Shown in pieces: positions 14,537-19,912 of a stretch of DNA of 19,912 nt. The stretch covers positions 1-19,912 of the forward strand of contig JAZRRX010000025.1 in assembly GCA_045651165.1 (NCBI GenBank), in the 5' to 3' direction. The translations under genes and the position numbers were made by a program. The DNA comes from RGIG4608 sp045651165 (GTDB taxonomy: Bacteria; Bacillota; Clostridia; Oscillospirales; CAG-272). Numbering within the stretch: the first letter of the stretch is position 1; each line of letters begins with the position of its first letter. The notes under the pieces were generated by a model that was not told where the DNA came from, did not search any database, and worked only from the letters and a program-made list of their open reading frames with translations.

Positions 14537-15907
14537 ATGTCGATTTTTTCAAAAAAGGATATAAAAATTACTGAGGGTGCAATACTCCCCAATATGATAA
14601 AATACTCACTTCCAATAATGCTTACAAATATTTTGCAGTTGTTTTACAATTCTGCTGATATGTTTGTTATTGGCAACTTTTGTGAGGATAAAAATGCCTT
14701 AGGCTCCGTGGGATGCACAGGCGCGTTAATCAATATGATACTTGGCGTATTTATTGGTCTTGGAGCGGGTGTTGCTGTAACCTTGGCGCAAAGTATAGGT
14801 GCCGGAGATAAGGGAAAAGCAACTAGAATTGTTCATACTTCATTTTGCGTTGCAGTTGTTTTGGGCGTTTTTGTAACGTTGCTTGGCAATATTGTTGCAG
14901 CTCCGATTTTAAAGGCAATGAATACACCCGAGGAATTTATTAAGGGAGCAACTACATATGTAAAAATATATTTCCTTGGTTCAATAGCCAATATAATGTA
15001 TAACTTCTTTGCAGGTATTCTGCGTTCAAGAGGAGACACCGTGCGTCCACTTCTTTTCTCAATGGCAGGTGGTATCCTCAATATAATTTTAAATCTTATT
15101 TTCGTGCTTGTATTCCATATGGGAGTTGAAGGTGTTGCGATAGCAACAATTGCAGCACAGTTCGTTTCTGCAATATTGGTGATTGGGCACGTTAGCCATT
15201 TGGATGATGAATGCCGACTTGAATTTAAAAAGATAGCGATTGATTTTTCGGTTTTAAAGCAACTTGTTAAGGTTGGTTTGCCAGCAGGTATTCAGGGTTC
15301 ACTTTTCTCATTGTCCAATATGCTTTTGCAGACAGGATATAACTCTTTAGGCCCTGTTATTGTTAACGCAAACGTTGCGGCATTTAACGTTGATGGTTAC
15401 ATATATAATATATTGAACTCCTTCTATCATACAAGCTTGACATTCTGCTCACAGAACTTTGGTGCAAAGCGATTTGATAGAGTTAAAAAAGTGTTCATCA
15501 CAAGTACAAGTGCCGTGTTTGTAATTGGACTTGTCCTCGGTGTTTCGGCATACTTGTTTGCAGAGCCACTTGTTGGAATTTTCAACTCCGATCCCGAGGT
15601 GCTTGGATATGCGAAATATAGACTAGCTATAATCGGTTTGCCATATTTCCTTTGTGGATTTATGGACGTCGGCTCAGGATTTTTGCGTTCAATTGGATAT
15701 TCATTGCGCGCACTTGTTATCACATTCTTAGGCTCATGCGTCTTTAGAATTGCGTGGGTGTTTACAGTGTTTGAAAAATTCCACGACGTGCGAGTTTTGT
15801 ACCTTGCATTCCCAATTTCTTGGTTTATAACCGCGGCAACATTGTTTGTGATGTTCTTCTTCTGCTATAAGAGAGAAAAGAAGCTTTTATTAAATGAATT
15901 GAAATAA
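14537..15907 (+). CDS. MATE family multidrug/organic cation exporter
   Basis: 456 residues, all hydrophobic segments consistent with the 12-helix MATE fold of two six-helix halves. The N-terminal lobe shows the family pattern: EGAILPNMIKYSLPIML, then NSADMFVIGNF, then GLGAGVAVTLAQSIGAGDKGKA, then FFAGILRSRGDTVRP. The second lobe repeats it with VKVGLPAGIQGSLFSLSNMLLQ and NFGAKRFDRVKKVF. Such proteins extrude cationic drugs or metabolites in exchange for Na+ or H+; substrate here is unknown. The start at 14537 follows GAGGTG at 14525-14530. It is a single-gene unit between two terminators, with no adjacent regulator gene. Clostridia often carry many paralogues of this NorM/DinF-like branch. 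Confidence 0.93.
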   Translation: MSIFSKKDIKITEGAILPNMIKYSLPIMLTNILQLFYNSADMFVIGNFCEDKNALGSVGCTGALINMILGVFIGLGAGVAVTLAQSIGAGDKGKATRIVHTSFCVAVVLGVFVTLLGNIVAAPILKAMNTPEEFIKGATTYVKIYFLGSIANIMYNFFAGILRSRGDTVRPLLFSMAGGILNIILNLIFVLVFHMGVEGVAIATIAAQFVSAILVIGHVSHLDDECRLEFKKIAIDFSVLKQLVKVGLPAGIQGSLFSLSNMLLQTGYNSLGPVIVNANVAAFNVDGYIYNILNSFYHTSLTFCSQNFGAKRFDRVKKVFITSTSAVFVIGLVLGVSAYLFAEPLVGIFNSDPEVLGYAKYRLAIIGLPYFLCGFMDVGSGFLRSIGYSLRALVITFLGSCVFRIAWVFTVFEKFHDVRVLYLAFPISWFITAATLFVMFFFCYKREKKLLLNELK

Positions 15908-15910
15908 TAA

Positions 15911-15942
15911 AAATAGGACGGCTTATGGAGGCTGTCCTATTT
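15911..15942. terminator. Terminator hairpin between the convergent MATE and spoVAE genes
   Basis: 12-bp stem (15911-15922 with 15931-15942, one G-T pair), 8-base loop. On the minus strand it is followed by a T-rich tract, so it suits spoVAE well; on the plus strand the T tract is broken, giving weaker termination for the MATE gene. Confidence 0.72.
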
Positions 15943-15950
15943 ACATTTAT

Positions 15951-15969
15951 ACGGCTCAATTTGAGCCGT
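15951..15969. repeat. Perfect palindrome, second hairpin between MATE and spoVAE
   Basis: ACGGCTCAA-T-TTGAGCCGT, 9-bp arms. GGTTTTCTTT follows on the plus strand, so it may act as a back-up terminator for the MATE gene in tandem with the hairpin at 15911-15942. Confidence 0.65.
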
Positions 15970-15978
15970 GGTTTTCTT

Positions 15979-16344
15979 TCATTTCTGCCCCTTACCTTTA
16001 GCAAATATCGCCGCAATATATCCAAAACATAGCGCGGCGGTGGTACCGCCTGCAGCGGCTTTGAGACCTCCTGTGAGTGCGCCAAGCAGACCTTTTTCGT
16101 CAACGGCTTCGCGAACTCCCTTTGAAATGGTATATCCAAATCCCGTCAAGGGAACTGTTGCACCTGCGCCCACGAATTCGGCAAATGGCTTGTAAACTCC
16201 TATAGCCCCCAAAATCACACCTGCCACAACGTAAGAAACCAAAATTCGAGCAGGTGTTAAACGCGTTTTGTCAATTAGGAGTTGCGCAATTAGACACAAA
16301 AATCCACCTGCTACAAATGACCATATATATTTTGTAATATCCAT
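15979..16344 (-). CDS. spoVAE: Stage V sporulation protein AE (SpoVAE / SpoVAEB)
   Basis: 121-residue membrane protein with about three to four hydrophobic segments (residues 7-25, 36-52, roughly 62-75, 88-110). The conserved middle (GVYKPFAEFVGAGATVPLTGFGYTISKGVREAVDEKGLLGALTGGLKAAAGG) is diagnostic for the SpoVAC/SpoVAEB family; length matches SpoVAEB (about 119) rather than SpoVAC (about 150). With SpoVAC and SpoVAD it moves dipicolinic acid through the inner forespore membrane during sporulation and helps release it at germination. The start codon is two bases after the spoVAD stop, with GGTGGAG overlapping that stop region, so the pair is co-translated. Last gene of the operon. Confidence 0.93.
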   Translation of the reverse strand: MDITKYIWSFVAGGFLCLIAQLLIDKTRLTPARILVSYVVAGVILGAIGVYKPFAEFVGAGATVPLTGFGYTISKGVREAVDEKGLLGALTGGLKAAAGGTTAALCFGYIAAIFAKGKGQK

Positions 16345-16346
16345 AT

Positions 16347-17348
16347 TTACTCCACCTCACTCTCGAGCTTGATAAGGTGCGCTATGGCGGGGATTGATAA
16401 CCCTTGCTTCAAACTAGATGGACTCATCATAGCACCCGTTCCGATAAGCAAAACCTTTTTAAATTCACCTGAACGTAATTTTGGCAATATATAAGAAGCT
16501 AAAACCACCGCCGAGCATCCACAACCCGAACCTCCTGAATGAACGTCTTGTGTTTCTCGGTCAAAAATGATATTCCCACAATCAAAATAAACACCATTTA
16601 AATCATAGCCCTCGATGAACATTAATTCTTTTAAAATTTTGCTACCCTCAAGCCCTAAGTCGCCCGTATAGATTGCATCATAATCTTGTGGAGTGGTATG
16701 TGATTGCTTAAAATATCTCAAGAGAGTATCAAGAACAGCAGGAGCCATAGCTGCCCCCATGTTTGCAGCATCATTTATACCCTTTTCGACAACTATGCCG
16801 GGCATTGCTTCTGTGATTGAAATACCTATGTCTTCTTCAGTTCCAACAATGAATGCCCCCGAGCCCGTTACTGTCCATTGCGCAGTTGGTGAACGTTGAC
16901 CACCATATTCTAGAGGAGTTCTGTACTGTTGTTCTGCCGAGCAAAAATGCGACGATGACACGGTTGCACATTTCTTGAAAAAACCACCCGATATTCCAAG
17001 GGAAGCAAGCATGAGTCCCTCAACTGCAGTAGAACACGCGCCGTAAAGTCCAAAATAGGGAATATCAAAATCAAGCAAACCATATGCCGAGCCTATACAT
17101 TGATTTAAAAGATCCCCTGCAAACATTACGTCAATATCGGTTTCTGTAAGATTCATTTTTGAAAGCGCAAGTGTTAGAGCGCGTTTTTGCATCTCACTTT
17201 CTGATTTTTCCCAAGTTTTTTGTCCGAATCTATCAGTTTTATCATATAAATCAAAGCATTGTCCAATCGGGCCATCGTGTTCTTTGTGCCCAACAATTGA
17301 TGCTCCACATAGTATTTTCGCATTTGTTTTCAATATCTGATTTTTCAT
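16347..17348 (-). CDS. spoVAD: Stage V sporulation protein AD (SpoVAD)
   Basis: 333 residues, close to the 338 of Bacillus subtilis. SpoVAD has a thiolase-like fold and binds dipicolinic acid on the inner forespore membrane, working with SpoVAC and SpoVAE. GACSTAVEG (103-111, Cys105) sits where thiolases have the nucleophile region; GDLGLEGS, HSGGSGCGCSAVV and GTGAMMSP are family-typical blocks. A longer frame reaches 17408, but GGAG at 17354-17357 lies six bases before the ATG ending at 17348, and the extra 20 codons are AT-rich and unlike the family, so 17348 is the start. It is the first gene of the operon; upstream is the divergent ytvI, so spoVAC, which normally precedes spoVAD, is missing here. 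Confidence 0.95.
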   Translation of the reverse strand: MKNQILKTNAKILCGASIVGHKEHDGPIGQCFDLYDKTDRFGQKTWEKSESEMQKRALTLALSKMNLTETDIDVMFAGDLLNQCIGSAYGLLDFDIPYFGLYGACSTAVEGLMLASLGISGGFFKKCATVSSSHFCSAEQQYRTPLEYGGQRSPTAQWTVTGSGAFIVGTEEDIGISITEAMPGIVVEKGINDAANMGAAMAPAVLDTLLRYFKQSHTTPQDYDAIYTGDLGLEGSKILKELMFIEGYDLNGVYFDCGNIIFDRETQDVHSGGSGCGCSAVVLASYILPKLRSGEFKKVLLIGTGAMMSPSSLKQGLSIPAIAHLIKLESEVE

Positions 17349-17399
17349 ATTTTCTCCAAGATAAAAATTCTTGATATTATTTTCCGTTTTATCAATAAA

Positions 17400-17427
17400 T
17401 TTATACACAAAATTGAAAAAAATTCAA
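17400..17427 (-). promoter_or_regulatory. Candidate promoter of spoVAD-spoVAE
   Basis: Minus strand TTGAAT (17422-17427), 16 bases, TATAAA (17400-17405). This is vegetative-like; spoVA operons in Bacillus use SigG, and I could not find a good SigG-type pair here, so the assignment is weak. Confidence 0.3.
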
Positions 17428-17428
17428 T
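17412..17428. repeat. Inverted repeat in the spoVAD/ytvI divergent promoter region
   Basis: ATTGAA (17412-17417) and TTCAAT (17423-17428) with five A between. Each arm coincides with a possible -35 box, one for each direction. Confidence 0.35.
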
Positions 17429-17437
17429 CAAAGTGAG

Positions 17438-17443
17438 TATAAT
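17438..17443 (+). promoter_or_regulatory. Candidate -10 box for ytvI
   Basis: TATAAT with TTGAAA 19 bases upstream (17413-17418), longer than ideal spacing. A start point near 17450 rules out the ATG at 17452 in practice and supports the one at 17467. Confidence 0.5.
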
Positions 17444-17466
17444 AGTAAAAAATGATAGGAGCTTTT

Positions 17467-18558
17467 ATGGAAAAAACGGATTATAAAGAACTTGCTTCAA
17501 AACTATTTTGTTGGAGCATATTTGCATTAATTGGAATACTATTTTTCAAGTATCTATTTTCATATACTATTCCTTTTCTTATTGCATGGGGAATAGCATA
17601 TGCGGTATATCCTTTGTCTAAAAAAATGAATTCGAAAACCCAAATATCAAGAAAAGCATGCTCGTTTGTTCTTGTTCTGCTTATGTTGATAATTTTGTTG
17701 TCTTTAATATTTTTGATTGGAAATAGAATATTATACGAAATACAAAATCTTGTTGAACATCTAACAAACAACAGTGATAAAATAGCAAATTATTTTGAAG
17801 GAGTTTTTGAATTTTTTAGCTCTCTAACTCAAAAATCCCCTTTGCTGAATAATATACAAAATACAGGACTTGCCGAAAGTATAAGGCAAAACTTAAATAT
17901 GTTTATAAATAATGTATGGCAATCAATGCTTGAAAGCTTGGGGTCTGCAGTTCCGGATGTAGCTCGAGGAATTGTTGTTGCATTGCCAAATATATTGTTA
18001 GTTAGCTTAATAACGGTGATTGCTTGCTTTTATTTTGCTGTGGATATAGAGAATATTGATGAAAAGGTAAAAAATTTGTTGCCTGATAAAATTCTTGAAT
18101 TTATGCTTCAAATGAAGTCAAGATTAGTCAACGGATTTAAAAAATATCTCAAGGCATATTGCATACTTTTTCTTATAACCTTCGTTGAATTGCTGATAGG
18201 ATTTTGGATATTGGGGATTGATTATGCATTTGTTCTTGCAATTCTTATTGCTATAATTGACTTTTTGCCTGTGTTTGGCACGGGTGCTGTGTTGGTACCG
18301 TGGGGAATAATATCACTATTGATGAAAAACTATTTTTTAGGCATTGGAATTATTATTTTGTTTGTGCTTATGACGATAGTTAGACAGATTATAGAACCTA
18401 AAATAGTGGGAAAAAGTTTGGGAGTCCACCCGATTTTGACCTTGATTACTATATATCTTGGATTTAAACTTTTTGGCATATTTGGAATGATATTTTTGCC
18501 CATAGCAACTCTAATTGTTTTTTCTAAAGATGAGAAAGAGAATAAAATAAAAAAATAA
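17467..18558 (+). CDS. ytvI: Sporulation integral membrane protein YtvI (AI-2E/PerM transporter family)
   Basis: 363 residues with about eight membrane segments and a long soluble region (about 100-155) after the first pair of hairpins, the AI-2E/PerM family layout. The C-terminal signature IDFLPVFGTGAVLVPWGIISLL followed by RQIIEPKIVGKSLGVHPILTLITIYLGFKLFG is typical of YtvI, a conserved clostridial and bacillar sporulation-associated member whose transported molecule is not known to me. The start is set at 17467: AGGAG (17457-17461) lies five bases before it, whereas the in-frame ATG at 17452 would contain that site and have no leader. It is divergent from spoVAD-spoVAE, which fits a sporulation role. 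The stop codon lies within a terminator hairpin. Confidence 0.88.
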   Translation: MEKTDYKELASKLFCWSIFALIGILFFKYLFSYTIPFLIAWGIAYAVYPLSKKMNSKTQISRKACSFVLVLLMLIILLSLIFLIGNRILYEIQNLVEHLTNNSDKIANYFEGVFEFFSSLTQKSPLLNNIQNTGLAESIRQNLNMFINNVWQSMLESLGSAVPDVARGIVVALPNILLVSLITVIACFYFAVDIENIDEKVKNLLPDKILEFMLQMKSRLVNGFKKYLKAYCILFLITFVELLIGFWILGIDYAFVLAILIAIIDFLPVFGTGAVLVPWGIISLLMKNYFLGIGIIILFVLMTIVRQIIEPKIVGKSLGVHPILTLITIYLGFKLFGIFGMIFLPIATLIVFSKDEKENKIKK

Positions 18559-18580
18559 CTCGCATCAGCGAGTTATTTTT
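18551..18580. terminator. Bidirectional terminator between ytvI and the DUF4363 gene
   Basis: 10-bp perfect stem 18554-18563 with 18568-18577, ATCA loop, A-run on the left and T-run on the right. It contains the ytvI stop codon and ends just before the stop codon of the opposing gene at 18579, so it can serve both. Confidence 0.88.
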
Positions 18581-18947
18581 ATAGTATATTTTTAATGGAA
18601 AACTTTTCAAGGCGTCCTAATTCCTCTATGGCATTGAGTAATAATTCCACATTAATTTGAAATTGAATAATATTATCGCTCCTGTTTGCCGCTTTTAATG
18701 AATCTATAATATCGGTAAGCTCCTCGATATCATTATAACTCACCGATAAACCCATCCAAATGCTATTTTTCTCCCAGTTATTTAAAAGATTGTTTATGAT
18801 TTCCTCATTTTCTTCGCAAGGGAATTCTTTTAGAAGTTTTACTTCATTCTCCATAGTGGTAATTGTTTTTTCCATAAAGAACAAATTTAAAGATATGATT
18901 ATCAACAGTATGATAAATAAAATGGTAGTGATAACAAAACCTTTCAT
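18579..18947 (-). CDS. DUF4363 family membrane-anchored protein
   Basis: 122 residues: one N-terminal membrane helix (about 5-24, VITTILFIILLIIISLNLFF) and a soluble alpha-helical domain (25-122) probably facing outside the membrane, with conserved-looking ENEEIINNLLNNWEKNSIWMGL. The 'W-x5-W' stretch and helical-bundle character fit the DUF4363 family, which in Clostridia regularly follows a DUF421 gene. Its ATG overlaps the DUF421 stop by four bases (ATGA), with GAGGT just upstream, so the two are translationally coupled and likely work together. Function unknown. Confidence 0.82.
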   Translation of the reverse strand: MKGFVITTILFIILLIIISLNLFFMEKTITTMENEVKLLKEFPCEENEEIINNLLNNWEKNSIWMGLSVSYNDIEELTDIIDSLKAANRSDNIIQFQINVELLLNAIEELGRLEKFSIKNIL

Positions 18948-19621
18948 TTTTTTACCTCTTTTATTATCAGATGTTTTTGATTGTTGTCGTCAATAGTTAA
19001 CAAAAATACCTCATTCACCAAAACACCTTGCTTTTTGATGTATTTTTGAAACTCTTCCTTATTCTTATTTAATAGTTTTAAATTATATTCATTCCATATT
19101 CCTTGAGATATTATTATATGAACAATTCCGCTTTCATTATCTTTTAACCCAAGTTGTTTGAGCGTGGGTTGTTGATGCTCAATTTTAGGGAAGACACTTA
19201 ATAGTCCGTTTTGTTCAAGAATAGCATATTCTACAAGAGATGGATCACTGATGTTTTTTAAACGCAATTCACTCAATAATTCTTCGGGTGAAATGCGATT
19301 TTTTAAAAGTTCTTTCTGCTGAATTTTACCTTTTAATATAAGGGCGCTTGGAGGCGTGGATAATATGTTTTTTAACTTTGTGAATTTGCCTAAAAGAAAA
19401 GAGAAAGTAACCTCAAATGTCATTATCGTTATTAGCGGTATGATGGCATAAGAGATGGGAATATCTTGATTTGCTATTGGCATTGATGCAATTTCTGAAA
19501 GTAGAATTGTTGTGATTAGTTCAGAGACCTCAAGTTCACCAAGTTGACGTTTTCCAAGTATTCGCATAGTTCCCAAAAGCAAAAAATAAATAATTACAGT
19601 TCTCAAAAAAATGGTTAACAT
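18944..19621 (-). CDS. DUF421 (YetF-like) membrane protein
   Basis: 225 residues. The N-terminal part has three membrane helices (about 4-20, 33-52, 57-80) with the hallmark MRILGKRQLGELEVSELITTILLSEIASMPI at 19-49. The rest is the soluble YetF-type domain (about 85-225) with KNRISPEELLSELRLKNISDPSLVEYAILEQNGLLSVFPK. Homologues include Bacillus YetF and the DUF421 '2Duf' protein of mobile spoVA operons, linked to spore inner-membrane properties and heat resistance. Here it lies 1.6 kb from spoVAD-spoVAE and reads in the same direction, separated by ytvI. The start at 19621 follows AGGAG (19629-19633 on the plus strand) by about six bases. It is the first gene of a two-gene operon with DUF4363. 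Confidence 0.9.
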   Translation of the reverse strand: MLTIFLRTVIIYFLLLGTMRILGKRQLGELEVSELITTILLSEIASMPIANQDIPISYAIIPLITIMTFEVTFSFLLGKFTKLKNILSTPPSALILKGKIQQKELLKNRISPEELLSELRLKNISDPSLVEYAILEQNGLLSVFPKIEHQQPTLKQLGLKDNESGIVHIIISQGIWNEYNLKLLNKNKEEFQKYIKKQGVLVNEVFLLTIDDNNQKHLIIKEVKK

Positions 19622-19648
19622 AATATACTCCTGTTATGGATTTATGGT

Positions 19649-19678
19649 TAGTATTTTGGTCAAGTTTTACAAATATTC
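19649..19678 (-). promoter_or_regulatory. Candidate forespore (SigG/SigF-type) promoter of the DUF421-DUF4363 operon
   Basis: Minus strand GAATA (19674-19678), 18 bases, AATACTA (19649-19655). This fits the SigG pattern GHATR-N17/18-CATWHTA except for the first base of the -10. No good vegetative -35/-10 pair is seen here (TTGACC at 19658-19663 lacks a -10 at the right distance). A single match in AT-rich DNA is weak evidence. Confidence 0.25.
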
Positions 19679-19718
19679 AAAATTTAGAAAAAAAGTTAAA
19701 AAAAGTTTCAAAAAACTC

Positions 19719-19748
19719 TTGACAAATTTGTTCCTTGTGTGATATAAT
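19719..19748 (+). promoter_or_regulatory. rRNA operon promoter
   Basis: TTGACA (19719-19724), 18 bases, TGA-TATAAT (19743-19748), both boxes at full consensus with extended -10. Upstream 19680-19717 is a run of A- and T-tracts like an UP element. Strength and the leader that follows identify it as an rrn promoter; transcription should start near 19754. Confidence 0.85.
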
Positions 19749-19753
19749 GACAA

Positions 19754-19912
19754 AGCCGTTGTACAAACGGCAAATCGGTCATTGAAAATTGAACAACAAG
19801 AGATTGAAGAAGTACGAAGCGTGAACTTGTAGAAAGTGAGCGAAGAAAGTATAGTGCGAAAGAGATCTCGTTAGAAATTCTGAAAGAGAATACTACTCAA
19901 ACAAAAGTAAAA
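19754..19912 (+). ncRNA. Leader of an rRNA operon precursor transcript (rRNA gene beyond the window)
   Basis: ATTGAAAATTGAACAAC (19781-19797) is the sequence typically found in Firmicutes rrn leaders upstream of 16S, in the position of the boxA-type antitermination signal. The transcript would begin with a 6-bp hairpin (GCCGTT 19755-19760 with AACGGC 19766-19771). A second hairpin is ATTCT 19877-19881 with AGAAT 19887-19891, and an 8-base palindrome GAGATCTC lies at 19862-19869. No open reading frame fits. The 16S start itself (AGAGTTTGATC) is not reached. Confidence 0.78.

Noticed and set aside
1..19912. CRISPR arrays, insertion sequences, prophage or attachment sites
   Set aside because: No regularly spaced repeats, transposase, integrase or tRNA-flanked direct repeats were seen on reading both strands.

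Overview
This is an AT-rich chromosomal segment from an endospore-forming member of the Firmicutes, class Clostridia. The evidence is AGGAGG-type ribosome binding sites before almost every gene, consensus vegetative promoters (TTGACA / TATAAT, often with an extended TG), the sporulation genes spoVAD, spoVAE and ytvI, a SigH-like sigma factor, and a pyruvate phosphate dikinase of the clostridial type. I cannot name the genus. No phage, insertion sequence, CRISPR array or plasmid gene is visible. It reads as core chromosome made of short operons separated by hairpin terminators.

Layout. (1) 1-2532, minus: ppdK, cut off at its 3' end. (2) 2533-2876: divergent regulatory region with palindromes and promoters in both directions. 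(3) 2877-7360, plus: a tight four-gene operon of a PDZ/radical-SAM DUF512 protein, the ribosome-assembly GTPases Der and Obg, and inorganic pyrophosphatase, closed by a bidirectional terminator. (4) 7417-7776, minus: a solitary type IV pilin-like gene with its own promoter. (5) 7930-9854, minus: groES-groEL, with no recognisable CIRCE operator. (6) 9971-11317, plus: an alanine/glycine:cation symporter, converging on homoserine dehydrogenase (11321-12502, minus). (7) 12660-14355, plus: a DUF4364 winged-helix protein, a SigH-like sigma factor, a tRNA-like structured stretch, and a double zinc-ribbon protein. (8) 14537-15907, plus: a MATE exporter. (9) 15979-17348, minus: spoVAD-spoVAE, divergent from ytvI (17467-18558, plus). 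(10) 18579-19621, minus: an overlapping DUF421-DUF4363 pair. (11) 19680-19912, plus: the promoter and leader of an rRNA operon whose first rRNA gene lies beyond the window.

How it fits together. PpdK and pyrophosphatase both bear on pyrophosphate: PpdK makes or uses PPi and Ppa removes it. Der, Obg and the rRNA promoter concern ribosome production. The right third is sporulation-flavoured: SpoVAD/SpoVAE (dipicolinate uptake into the spore), YtvI, and a DUF421 protein of the family that accompanies mobile spoVA operons in Bacillus. The usual third partner, spoVAC, is not beside spoVAD.

The most unusual item is the short cloverleaf-like RNA element at about 13943-14005, between the sigma factor and the zinc-ribbon gene. 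It has a near-canonical T-arm and D-arm but no proper anticodon arm. I found no clearly novel multi-gene defence or metabolic system here. Most genes belong to known families, several of which (DUF512, DUF4364, DUF4363, DUF421, double zinc ribbon) still lack a settled function.
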